Shown: positions 6,334 through 13,536, counted from the first letter of the stretch. The stretch: 14,209 bases of DNA from CALEUX01 sp964521525 (GCA_964521525.1 CAZFTD010000087.1:1-14209); one strand, 5' to 3'. Notes: generated from the letters alone by a model not told the origin. Program-made: numbers and translations.

Positions 6334-7749
6334 TCAAGCTTCAACCTCACGTGTTACCAACTCCCCTTCGGCGCTGAACGGACGCACCGAATCAATGCGT
6401 ACATCCACGAATGAACCTATCAGACTTTCATCGTCTGATGGGAAACGCACGATGATTTTTCCTTCGGTATGGCCACTCAGGTAGCCATCTTTACGGTCTT
6501 TATCGCGTACCAGCAATCTTACAGTTTTGCCTTTAATTTTTCGGGTATGTTCAATGGCCACCTTCTCCAAATCGGCTGTAAGCAGGGCATAACGCTCCTT
6601 TTTGACCGCATGCGGCACATCGTCCTGCCAGGCAAAAGATGCTGCACCGGGGCGTGGCGAGTACATAGCAATATAGGCCATGTTGTATTTGAATTCACGC
6701 ACGGCGGCACGGGTTTGTTCAAACTGCTCCTCCGTTTCGCCGGTAAAGCCTACGATGACATCGGTAAACAGTGTGGCCGACGGAATGAGTTCCCGAATCC
6801 AACCCACCACCTCGCGGTAGCGTTCCATGCTGTGCTTGCGGTTCATGCGTATCAGCACTTTGTCGTCGCCCGACTGCACCGGCAAATGAATCTGCTTGGC
6901 CAACGAACGGTATTTGGCGATGGTTTCGATGACATCGCGTGTCATATCGCGCGGGTGGGGCGATGTGAAATATATCCACACATCACGACCCGAATTGTCG
7001 GCCATCTGGCCTAATGCATCCAGCAGCTGCGCAAACGACAACTCCTCCCCTTTTTTGTCGAGCCCATAGGAATTCACATTCTGCCCCAGCAGCGTGATGC
7101 TTTTATATCCTTTTTCGACCAGCTGGCGGGCTTCTTCGATGATATCGGCTGATGAACGACTTACCTCACGGCCACGGGTATATGGTACGGCACAAAACGT
7201 GCAGAACTTGTTGCAGCCATTCTGAATGGGAATAAACGCCTCAAAATTGCTGTTGTAGATGGGTTTCACCTCCCAAGTTTGCGGAGCAGCAGCCACTTTT
7301 GAAACCGGTTTTACCCCGGCAAAGTTGAGTTTTTCGGCCACCGACGCCGGTGTGGCAATCTCCACCAACTCCTCGTCGTGCAAGCGGCCAAAATTGGATA
7401 CCGGTGTGGTAACCCCATATTGGCTCAGCATGGCCGGAAATGATGCCAGCTCCTTCATGTCGAACACCAGGTCGAACAGCTTCAAAAATTTCTGGTGGTC
7501 ATCGGGCAAAATACATCCCGACACAAAGGTTATCAGGTTGCGTTTGTTTTTCCACTTGTTCCATTTGGCAATTTTGGAATAGACTTTATCGATGGCCTTT
7601 TGCCTGACCGAACAGGCAATTATACCAATCACGTTGGCCTCCTCCTCAGTTTCGGTGGCCGCATATCCCATCTTTGCCATCACCGCCTGCACACGCTCCG
7701 CATCGGCCTGGTTCATCTGACAACCCAATATCACTAAATGGTACTTCAT
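6334..7749 (-). CDS. MiaB-type tRNA methylthiotransferase, divergent
   Basis: Radical-SAM methylthiotransferase predicted to convert i6A37 to ms2i6A37 in tRNA. 471 residues. MTTase domain cysteines: C10 (LGCQMNQADAERV), C46 (IIACSVRQKAIDK) and C79 (SGCILPDDHQKF). The radical-SAM cluster is C179, C183 and C186 in NGCNKFCTFCAVPYTRGRE. TLLGQNVNSYG is a MiaB hallmark, and a TRAM domain covers about 410-468. Oddities: the usual NTCSxRxxA is IACSVRQKA, GCxAE is GCILP, and the gap between C79 and C179 is 100 residues against roughly 70-75 in MtaB and E. coli MiaB, with an Ala/Val/Lys-rich stretch at 122-165. These features are unlike the standard Bacteroidota MiaB I know. It may be a second paralogue or a transferred gene. 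The reaction is firm at family level; the substrate is inferred. Confidence 0.85.
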   Translation of the reverse strand: MKYHLVILGCQMNQADAERVQAVMAKMGYAATETEEEANVIGIIACSVRQKAIDKVYSKIAKWNKWKNKRNLITFVSGCILPDDHQKFLKLFDLVFDMKELASFPAMLSQYGVTTPVSNFGRLHDEELVEIATPASVAEKLNFAGVKPVSKVAAAPQTWEVKPIYNSNFEAFIPIQNGCNKFCTFCAVPYTRGREVSRSSADIIEEARQLVEKGYKSITLLGQNVNSYGLDKKGEELSFAQLLDALGQMADNSGRDVWIYFTSPHPRDMTRDVIETIAKYRSLAKQIHLPVQSGDDKVLIRMNRKHSMERYREVVGWIRELIPSATLFTDVIVGFTGETEEQFEQTRAAVREFKYNMAYIAMYSPRPGAASFAWQDDVPHAVKKERYALLTADLEKVAIEHTRKIKGKTVRLLVRDKDRKDGYLSGHTEGKIIVRFPSDDESLIGSFVDVRIDSVRPFSAEGELVTREVEA

Positions 7750-8017
7750 TTCAAGATAATTAGAAATTTAGATATCAGATGGATAGATTAGATGTGATAG
7801 AGAATCTAAGTTAGAATCATCTATTTATCATACAAACTGTTTAAATTTCGTTTCATCCGACTAAGTTGAGATGATGAAAGATTTTTAGAGCGATTGATTA
7901 GTTTAAAAGAAACTGGGACATCTATTCAAACTTAAATATCTTATCTATCATTCTTACATCTAATTATCTTGCATCTTAATTTAAACAATTTCTTACATCT
8001 ACTCTAAAAGCATCTAA
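7750..8017. repeat. AT-rich spacer with short repeated CATCTAATTA words
   Basis: This 268-base non-coding spacer lies between the MiaB-like gene start and the flavoprotein gene end. It carries short direct repeats: TTCTTACATCTA at 7951-7962 and 7990-8001, and CATCTAATTA at 7957-7966 and 8011-8020. The inverted word TTAGATG lies at 7788-7794. These look like degenerate low-complexity repeats, not CRISPR. TAAATTTC on the minus strand (7763-7770), one base off a -7 box, is 13 bases before the MiaB-like ATG. Confidence 0.5.
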
Positions 8018-8677
8018 TTAAAAATATACTTCCGTGAAGATATTCTTTGAGCTAATGCCTTGTTTTTCAAGAATATCATACACATCGTGAATCATATCAC
8101 AATTGCCGCAAAGATAACACAAAGTATCGTTATTCAGAGGGTTTTGGGTTAACCAATCGGTCACCCTACCATGAAAATCACCTTTCTCGTCGCGCGAGGT
8201 GCAGGCAATATATCGCGATGGCTCGTAATGATGACGCTCGTATGCCTCCTCAGCAAAACGGATGCCATGCACCAGAGTATAATTGAGCGAGGGAAATGCC
8301 TTCACAAAACTGTGAAATGGCGAAATGCCTGTACCACTGGCCATAAATAGAAACTCTCTGCCTTCGGCCACCTCCTTGTTGATGGTGAAATAGCCCACGG
8401 CATCGTTCACCACCACCGAGTCGCCAGCCTCCAGTTTTTTGAGTGCTGGCGTTACCACCCCATCCTCAATTTCCCGCACCAAAATCTCGATGAAATCATC
8501 TGCAGGCGCACTATAAATGGAATATTCACGCGTGTGAATGCCGTTGGGCGGTCCCACCTGAATGTGCTGACCGGCATTGAACTCAAGCCCATTGCGCTCC
8601 AGTTTCAACACAAAAGTTGAATCGGTTAAAACGCGCTTTTCCAATATGGTATGAAGATTAAACCTTCTTTTCTGCAT
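8018..8677 (-). CDS. Ferredoxin/flavodoxin-NADP reductase-like flavoprotein
   Basis: FAD-dependent oxidoreductase of the ferredoxin-NADP+ reductase family, moving electrons between NAD(P)H and a small protein carrier in the cytoplasm. The partner is not evident. 219 residues. The FAD-binding barrel includes REYSIYSAP with the RxYS motif at R50-S53. The nucleotide-binding half has the glycine-rich MASGTGISPF (112-121), the later CGNCDMIHDVYDIL, and the C-terminal EVYF with the terminal aromatic typical of these enzymes. No 2Fe-2S cysteine set is present, so it is a stand-alone reductase. I chose the ATG at 8675-8677 (MQKRRFNLHTILEKR). The frame stays open to 8770, but that extension is basic, has no family match, and would add 31 residues before the barrel. 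Could also be a flavodoxin reductase-like Fpr. Confidence 0.85.
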   Translation of the reverse strand: MQKRRFNLHTILEKRVLTDSTFVLKLERNGLEFNAGQHIQVGPPNGIHTREYSIYSAPADDFIEILVREIEDGVVTPALKKLEAGDSVVVNDAVGYFTINKEVAEGREFLFMASGTGISPFHSFVKAFPSLNYTLVHGIRFAEEAYERHHYEPSRYIACTSRDEKGDFHGRVTDWLTQNPLNNDTLCYLCGNCDMIHDVYDILEKQGISSKNIFTEVYF

Positions 8678-8770
8678 TGAAATATACCCTTTAAAAAGGC
8701 GCAAAATTGCAAAAAAATGATGGCACTGCCAATCAAATGAATGATTTTTATACCTTTTTATCCGAATCAA

Positions 8771-8810
8771 ATTAAAAAATCATCGATAACTTATGTAAAT
8801 TATCCGATGA
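8771..8810 (-). terminator. Intrinsic terminator of the class I methyltransferase gene
   Basis: On the minus strand TCATCG-G-ATAA and TTAT-CGATGA form a 10-pair stem with a single bulged base and a 10-base loop, followed directly by TTTTTTAAT. It begins about 20 bases after the stop codon of the gene at 8830-9603. Stem plus T-run make this the best terminator in the window, and it separates that gene from the flavoprotein gene downstream. Confidence 0.7.
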
Positions 8811-8829
8811 GTACTTAAATGGCTATGAT

Positions 8830-9603
8830 TTAAATCTTTTTCCCAATGTAAAACACATACCCATAATATGATTTATACTTATCGTAAATCAACGCTTCGT
8901 GCCTCATTTCGGCAACCAAATCGGCAGCTACTTTATTGTCGCCCTTTTCGCGGAGGAAAGCTTTCTGTAGTTCAACCTGTGGTGCAAAAAAGTGGTCAGT
9001 CCAGCAATTTTCGGGCAAAACAAATGTGGCAACCGGAACAAAGCCCGCGTTCTGCATTTGGGCTACTTTCACCGGAATGGTATCTATTTCAGGATAGGCA
9101 TTTAGCCAAAAGGTCTCAATTTCAGCAGGCCGCTCATCGGTAAACCATGTGGCCTCCGAAACTGCCACATAACCACCTGATTTCAGATAGCTACGCCAAT
9201 ATCTGAGTCCATTTTCATAACCAATGTTATAAATAGAACCTTCCGACCAGATTAAGTCCAAAGATTCGGTTTCAAAAGGCAGATTATCCATTGACCCCAC
9301 TAAGCCTTTTACCCTTTCCTGAGCATTATATTTTGCTGCATTGCGGTTAAAAGCATCAATAAATTTGGGAAACAAATCAATACCCGTAATGGTGCCTGGA
9401 GCGTGTTGCGCCAAAACAATGGTTTGTCCGCCGGTACCGCAGCCCAAATCGGCAATGCGCGGTTCAGGGCTGAGTCCGTCAATGAAGCTCAACGCCTTTA
9501 TGGTTACTTCGGGACTTCCCGGCCCCTGGCGCTCAACACCTGAAAAATATTCGCAGATTACTTCAAAATCAAAGTCGTGGATGGTTTTATTATTGTTACT
9601 CAT
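8830..9603 (-). CDS. Class I SAM-dependent methyltransferase
   Basis: Rossmann-fold methyltransferase (Methyltransf_11/25-like), cytoplasmic, substrate unknown. 257 residues from the ATG at 9601-9603. Motif I is IADLGCGTGGQT (residues 50-61), and TGIDLFPKFID (73-83) holds the acidic residue that binds the SAM ribose. LPFETESLDLIWSEGSIYNIG marks the post-motif region, and LKSGGYVAVSEATWF the later strand. The N-terminal IHDFDFEVICEYFSGVERQGPGSP is a recognisable subfamily signature in Bacteroidota, but I know no assigned function. The frame is open upstream to 9696; that stretch is basic and hydrophobic and contains an obvious dyad, so I regard it as leader. Its upstream region carries possible operator sequences and its 3' end has a strong terminator, suggesting a single-gene unit. 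Confidence 0.87.
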   Translation of the reverse strand: MSNNNKTIHDFDFEVICEYFSGVERQGPGSPEVTIKALSFIDGLSPEPRIADLGCGTGGQTIVLAQHAPGTITGIDLFPKFIDAFNRNAAKYNAQERVKGLVGSMDNLPFETESLDLIWSEGSIYNIGYENGLRYWRSYLKSGGYVAVSEATWFTDERPAEIETFWLNAYPEIDTIPVKVAQMQNAGFVPVATFVLPENCWTDHFFAPQVELQKAFLREKGDNKVAADLVAEMRHEALIYDKYKSYYGYVFYIGKKI

Positions 9604-9644
9604 GATGTTTAAATTTAAAAAATAATTGTTTTTGAACCATATCA

Positions 9645-9661
9645 GTCTATAGCTTATAGAC
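9645..9661. promoter_or_regulatory. Candidate operator dyad upstream of the methyltransferase
   Basis: GTCTATA and TATAGAC are perfect 7-base inverted arms around GCT, centred about 50 bases before the ATG at 9603. The size and symmetry suit a dimeric regulator, but no regulator gene is adjacent and the arms could equally form an mRNA hairpin. Confidence 0.3.
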
Positions 9662-9985
9662 CTTATATGTTGAACTTTTTTAACCATATAAGACATATAA
9701 CGAACATGATAAAGTCCGTTTTTTTCTTTACTATATAAAATCAGAATTACTCCGACAAGACAATGTCAGAGTTTAAAAAAGGGATAACCAAAGGCAGAAC
9801 GCCAGTGGCTATTTACTTCACCAAATCCTTCTCCGAATTAAACATAAATGAGTTTCAATGTTGCAAAATTATTCTCAAAGTACGAGAAATGCAAGTATTC
9901 GCTTAAAATAAGAACGCAAACCATTTGGTTATTAGTTAGAAAGTGGCTCCTGGTGTTGGGTTCTAATAAAATCGCTTAATATTTC

Positions 9986-9993
9986 TATCTTTG
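9986..9993 (+). promoter_or_regulatory. -7 promoter box of the RsmI-like gene
   Basis: TATCTTTG is an exact match to the Bacteroidota -7 consensus TAnnTTTG. Transcription would start near 10000, leaving a leader of about 17 bases to the ATG at 10017. This argues against the in-frame GTG at 9993, which lies within the box. The -33 region (about 9961-9967) shows no clear TTTG. Confidence 0.5.
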
Positions 9994-10016
9994 TGCAAAC
10001 TAAAAAAGCAATTATA

Positions 10017-10721
10017 ATGGCCGGTAAACTATATCTCATCCCTAACACCCTGGGTTCATCAGAAACAGGGCATATTATCCCGGCCGATGTGGCACAGATG
10101 GCAGTTAAGTTGCGCCATTTTATCGTAGAAGATTTACGCACGGCACGCCGGTATCTCCGGTTGCTCGACCGCCAGATGGACATTGACGGGAGTCAGTTTT
10201 TGATGCTCAACAAACGCACCACTCCGGCTCAAATGTCGGAGTACATGAAACCCCTCAAAGCCGGTCATGATGTAGGTATTATTTCCGAAGCGGGCTGTCC
10301 CGGTGTGGCCGACCCCGGGGCCGATGTGGTAAAAATGGCCCACGAAGCAGGCATTCAGGTGGTACCCATGGTTGGCCCCTCCTCCATTCTGCTGGCCATG
10401 ATGGCTTCGGGAATGAATGGGCAGAGTTTTGCGTTTGTGGGCTATATCCCTATTAAAAAAGAAGAGCGTCTTAAAACCATCCGCCATTTGGAGAACCGCA
10501 GCCGAAACGAGCATCAGTCGCAAATATTTATTGAAACGCCATTTCGCAACAATCATTTGGCAGAAGATATTCTCTCGGTCTGTAATCCTAAAACCCGTCT
10601 TTGCATTGCCTGTAACCTCACCCTGCCCGATGAGTATGTGGTAACCAAAACCATTTTGCAATGGAAAGGAAAACTACCTGATTTGAGTAAAAAACCAACA
10701 ATTTATATTTTGCAGGGGTAG
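10017..10721 (+). CDS. RsmI-like SAM-dependent rRNA methyltransferase
   Basis: Member of the tetrapyrrole-methylase-fold family that includes RsmI, which 2'-O-methylates C1402 of 16S rRNA. 234 residues, shorter than E. coli RsmI (about 286). It starts with KLYLIPNTLGS, followed by HFIVEDLRTARRYLR (34-48), and GIISEAGCPGVADPGADVV (87-105) is the hallmark SAM-binding stretch. VPMVGPSSILLAMMASG and FIETPFRNN complete the fold. Bacteroidota carry this short form alongside a full-length RsmI, so its target may differ. The start is set at the ATG because the upstream GTG falls in the promoter box. The gene converges on the NUDIX gene with only 40 bases between their ends. The fold is certain; the exact target base is inferred. 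Confidence 0.85.
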   Translation: MAGKLYLIPNTLGSSETGHIIPADVAQMAVKLRHFIVEDLRTARRYLRLLDRQMDIDGSQFLMLNKRTTPAQMSEYMKPLKAGHDVGIISEAGCPGVADPGADVVKMAHEAGIQVVPMVGPSSILLAMMASGMNGQSFAFVGYIPIKKEERLKTIRHLENRSRNEHQSQIFIETPFRNNHLAEDILSVCNPKTRLCIACNLTLPDEYVVTKTILQWKGKLPDLSKKPTIYILQG

Positions 10722-10761
10722 GAATTATACAAATACGTTTCACTTGCCTAATATAAGTATA

Positions 10762-11829
10762 TTATAAAGACTCTTTCAAAATTGTTTTAAACAATTGGTA
10801 TTCATGCTCAAAGTTTGGGGTAAAAACCTGGTTTCCTAACTGAGATTCTATTTCCTGAAACGACCAGAATCGTCCGCCGGCAAGTTCTTCCGGGTTTGGC
10901 GTTAGCGGGCCTTCATGTTTTTGAGCAAAAGCAAAAACCAACTCACGTTCCAGCGCACTTTCCCATATATATTTTCCTAAAAAAGCAGGATTGTTAATGG
11001 TTAAACCAATTTCTTCGGCTGCTTCGCGTTGTAGAGATAACTCCACCGGTTCGCCTGCTGATAAATGACCACCCACTGCGGTATCCCATTTACCGGGCTG
11101 CACCAATTTATTCAATGGCCGTTTCTGAAGCCATAATCCATTGCTCCCGATTACCTGCAAATGAACCACAGGATGTAACCAGCGCCTTTTGGGGTGGTGC
11201 ACCGCATAACGGGGTGCATGTCCAATTACATTACCATTCTCCTCTACCAGTGGCAACCACTCTTCTTTTGATAGTTTATTATTTGTTAATCGTTTACGAA
11301 CAATTTCAACTAAAAAAAATGCGCCAAAAAGGATAAACAATCCATTTCCACCCATGAAAGTAACAAATGGCAGAGCCAGGAAAAAAACAGCAATAAACAA
11401 CACCAAGTAACTTAAGAGGAACCAAAACAAGAGTTGCATGGTTTTTTGCATTTGATACAACTCCCACGGGCCCATTTTAACACCTTTAAAGTATCGTCCT
11501 GCCGATGCCATTATTAAATTATGCCCTGAGAATGCCGAAATACCGGTCATTATAAGCAACAACGCGACAATAAAAACAGTCATTAATTGTTCAAGTACCT
11601 CACCTTTAAGCGTTATGGCAAAAACTCCAAAAAGCATCAGCATACCCAGTTCGGGCAGAATGGCCTTTTCGAATTTTCCGTTTTTTACCCAATGATAAGC
11701 CAACTCTGTTATTCCCAAAAATGCAGCAGCAATTAAACCGATGGTAATTCCCCATATCATTTCAGTAATAATGAGAACCACCAACGGCAACAAGCCGGGC
11801 ATTGCAGAACGTAACTTCTTATTTACCAT
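10762..11829 (-). CDS. Fusion: YciB-like membrane domain plus NUDIX hydrolase
   Basis: A two-domain protein of 355 residues. The N-terminal part (about 10-180) has roughly five hydrophobic segments and resembles the YciB/IspA septation family: LLPLVVLIITEMIWGITIGL (13-32), then a second helix ending TELAYHWVKNGKFEK. The C-terminal part (about 190-355) is a NUDIX hydrolase of the YfcD/IDI-like type. Its NUDIX box G254-x5-E260-x7-R268-E269-x2-E272-E273-x-G275-L276 is complete, preceded by LQKRPLNKLVQPGKWDTAVGG. So the active site is intact and probably sits on the cytoplasmic side of the inner membrane, hydrolysing a nucleoside-diphosphate-linked or prenyl-diphosphate substrate. No frameshift or stop separates the halves. 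The YciB assignment is a weak, by-eye similarity; the NUDIX assignment is firm. Confidence 0.8.
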   Translation of the reverse strand: MVNKKLRSAMPGLLPLVVLIITEMIWGITIGLIAAAFLGITELAYHWVKNGKFEKAILPELGMLMLFGVFAITLKGEVLEQLMTVFIVALLLIMTGISAFSGHNLIMASAGRYFKGVKMGPWELYQMQKTMQLLFWFLLSYLVLFIAVFFLALPFVTFMGGNGLFILFGAFFLVEIVRKRLTNNKLSKEEWLPLVEENGNVIGHAPRYAVHHPKRRWLHPVVHLQVIGSNGLWLQKRPLNKLVQPGKWDTAVGGHLSAGEPVELSLQREAAEEIGLTINNPAFLGKYIWESALERELVFAFAQKHEGPLTPNPEELAGGRFWSFQEIESQLGNQVFTPNFEHEYQLFKTILKESL

Positions 11830-11851
11830 CCATCAAAAAGTGTGACCAATA

Positions 11852-11883
11852 TAATTATACCATATTATAAGAGTCAATTCAAA
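11852..11883 (-). promoter_or_regulatory. Weak promoter-like sequence of the YciB-like/NUDIX gene
   Basis: On the minus strand TTTG (11883-11880) is followed after 20 bases by TATAATTA (11859-11852). The spacing fits a Bacteroidota promoter but the -7 half is a poor match to TAnnTTTG. It overlaps one copy of the 19-base repeat described in the findings. Confidence 0.25.
11863..11881 (+). repeat. 19-bp direct repeat, copy 1
   Basis: Reads TATTATA-AG-AGTCAATTCA. The second copy at 13615-13633 differs only in the two middle bases. The pair brackets the secreted-protein gene at 11971-13536, about 1.75 kb apart, in the same orientation. Confidence 0.6.
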
Positions 11884-11910
11884 GTTATGGGTCCCGATCT
11901 AAATCTAAGG

Positions 11911-11942
11911 TATATTTAAAAATCGAACCAACTAACCGATTT
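11911..11942 (-). terminator. Possible terminator of the secreted LamG protein gene
   Basis: On the minus strand AAATCG and CGATTT pair around an 11-base loop and are followed by TTAAATAT, about 29 bases after the stop of the gene ending at 11971. The stem is short and AT-rich, so efficiency is doubtful. Confidence 0.4.
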
Positions 11943-11970
11943 ATATAATGTATCAGTTTAAGTTATTGAA

Positions 11971-13536
11971 TCATTTAATTTTAAGTATTTTATAGGTTGC
12001 TGAATCAGTTGAACTGATTATTCTAAGAATGTATATACCATTCGCATAAGGGGTTAAATCTATTTGTTCGGAGTTTCTTCCTTTTAAATAAATTGTTTCA
12101 ATTTTCTGTCCAAGACTGTTGAATACTTCAACAGCAGAAGCATTAATATCTGTAATTCCTGAAATGTAAACCATTCCATAAGTAGGATTTGGCCAAACCA
12201 AGGCTTTTTCTTCTTTTTGAAAAGACCCGGCTGAAGTAGTATAGCCTTTTTCAAAAATATTTTCAATGTCTTGGTTATCAAGAGCATAGCTATAAATACG
12301 CAAATCATCTAAATCACCTTTAAAAAATCTGGTATGGGAATTATGATATAACCGACCAATATGTAAGGCAAACTCCATTTGGGTATTAATAGTTAAGTTG
12401 CTGTTATAATCGCTACAAGTGGAAGTGAGGAGATGACCATCAGCATAAAATTTTATATCGTTAAATGTACTACCGGTTTCACTGTCGATAACAACAGCAT
12501 AAAAATGCCACCCATTATCGGAATTATTAAAACTTCGGATAACATACCCGGAAGAACCATCAAAACCAATACCTCGGCATTGGGTGTTTAATCCTATTTC
12601 AAATCTGTTTCCTGATCCTAATACATTACCACCATAACTTATCACAGCATTTTGCTGTTGACCGGAGGGTTCTTTATCGGTTTTTGCCCAAAAGGTAATT
12701 GTACGTGACTGGTTGTTAAACGGTCCAACAGCAGTATTACAGGCAATATAATCGGAGGTTCCGTTAAATCGTATAGCGCTATTTTCATTACCGTATCGGT
12801 CGGTAGTGAAGGTAGCTCCATAAATAGTACCATGATTGGCTGATGCTGTAACATCGTTGGCATTTCCGTTGAAAGGATAATGAGCAATTAGTCGCGAATA
12901 TTCAACCTTTACCTCGTCAAAACGGGTATCCATTCCATTATGTCCACCTGTTAGCAGTACCCTTGAAACAGGTTGATGAAGCGAGAAAAGGGTTTGCCCC
13001 TCTGATGCTTTCAACTCATTGTTTATATAAACCGAAAACTTTTGCGTATGATTATTTACTACCATTTTAACATGGAGCCATTCGCCAACAACGTAAACAG
13101 CTTGATTTAATATCTTTTTTGAATTGTAATCATTTCCTTCAACAGCCCAAATTGTATTATTATCTAAACTTACCCTTCCGGCCCATTGATTATTGGTGTT
13201 AAGCAAACTAAGAGATGCATTGAAGCCACTGTTGTAAGCCACTTTTACATAACATTCCACTGTGAAGATTCCATTGTATGTTACATCTTTGTAAAACTCT
13301 CCTGCCCATCCCGGTGCCCCATTTATTTGCAGTACTTTATTGCGATTGTTATCATTATCTGCAATAATCTTATGGTCGCCGGCACCACTGTGAAGTTGCA
13401 TCCAACCGGTAGATTCAATAGAGGTACCAACCTCAAATTGCTCGAAATTATCGTATAATAAAGTTGTTTGAGAATAAATCGATGACTGAATCAACAACAA
13501 ACAGAATCCTAATAAAAAAGCGTATAAATTTTTCAT
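11971..13536 (-). CDS. Secreted LamG-domain protein with T9SS sorting domain
   Basis: Exported protein of 521 residues. A signal peptide (1-22/23, MKNLYAFLLGFCLLLIQSS..YSQ) sends it to the periplasm. Residues 26-213 look like a concanavalin/LamG-type beta-sandwich (FEQFEVGTS, WLHVKMVV, FDEVKVEYS). Residues 216-427 are a clear LamG-like domain: LIAHYPFNGNANDVTASANH, AIRFNGTSDYI, and GDLDDLRIYSYAL near its end. Residues 446-521 are a Por/T9SS type-A sorting domain (VWPNPTYGMVYI, VFNSLGQKIE, LTPYANGIYILRI), removed as the protein crosses the outer membrane. Such sandwiches usually bind glycans or proteins; there is no catalytic domain, so it is probably an adhesin or binding protein. It is flanked by 19-bp direct repeats and has no operon partners. 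Ligand unknown. Confidence 0.88.
   Translation of the reverse strand: MKNLYAFLLGFCLLLIQSSIYSQTTLLYDNFEQFEVGTSIESTGWMQLHSGAGDHKIIADNDNNRNKVLQINGAPGWAGEFYKDVTYNGIFTVECYVKVAYNSGFNASLSLLNTNNQWAGRVSLDNNTIWAVEGNDYNSKKILNQAVYVVGEWLHVKMVVNNHTQKFSVYINNELKASEGQTLFSLHQPVSRVLLTGGHNGMDTRFDEVKVEYSRLIAHYPFNGNANDVTASANHGTIYGATFTTDRYGNENSAIRFNGTSDYIACNTAVGPFNNQSRTITFWAKTDKEPSGQQQNAVISYGGNVLGSGNRFEIGLNTQCRGIGFDGSSGYVIRSFNNSDNGWHFYAVVIDSETGSTFNDIKFYADGHLLTSTCSDYNSNLTINTQMEFALHIGRLYHNSHTRFFKGDLDDLRIYSYALDNQDIENIFEKGYTTSAGSFQKEEKALVWPNPTYGMVYISGITDINASAVEVFNSLGQKIETIYLKGRNSEQIDLTPYANGIYILRIISSTDSATYKILKIK

Larger units (their letters stand above)
9604..10016. other. Divergent intergenic region with dyad and repeated AACCATAT
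   Basis: About 410 bases separate the methyltransferase gene (-) from the RsmI-like gene (+). A dyad GTCTATA-GCT-TATAGAC lies at 9645-9661, and AACCATAT occurs at 9635-9642 and 9682-9689. A 47-codon open frame (9763-9906, +, starting MSEFKKGITKGR) has no family I recognise and no clear promoter or ribosome site, so it is not called as a gene. The -7 box for the RsmI-like gene is at the far end. I see nothing else in it. Confidence 0.55.

Noticed and set aside
6469..7014. 181-codon plus-strand open frame
   Set aside because: Antisense to the MiaB-like gene; the composition (many His, Phe, Cys) is that of a complement of coding DNA.
8678..8770. N-terminal extension of the flavoprotein
   Set aside because: The frame is open, but the 31 residues have no family counterpart, and the start at 8677 gives a normal reductase N-terminus.
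9604..9696. N-terminal extension of the class I methyltransferase
   Set aside because: The translated stretch crosses a perfect DNA dyad and repeated words; the ATG at 9603 precedes the conserved part of the family.
10749..10764. Perfect AT hairpin TAATATA-AG-TATATTA between convergent genes
   Set aside because: It consists of A-T pairs only with a 2-base loop and no T-run, so it is too weak to call a terminator; it overlaps the stop of the NUDIX-fusion gene.
11863..11881. Sigma-70 promoter TTGACT...TATAAT on the minus strand
   Set aside because: The two hexamers are only a couple of bases to about 12 bases apart, not 17, and Bacteroidota use a different promoter pattern.
12084..12887. Short minus-strand frames inside the secreted-protein gene
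   Set aside because: They are alternate-frame shadows of the 521-residue product, without any domain.
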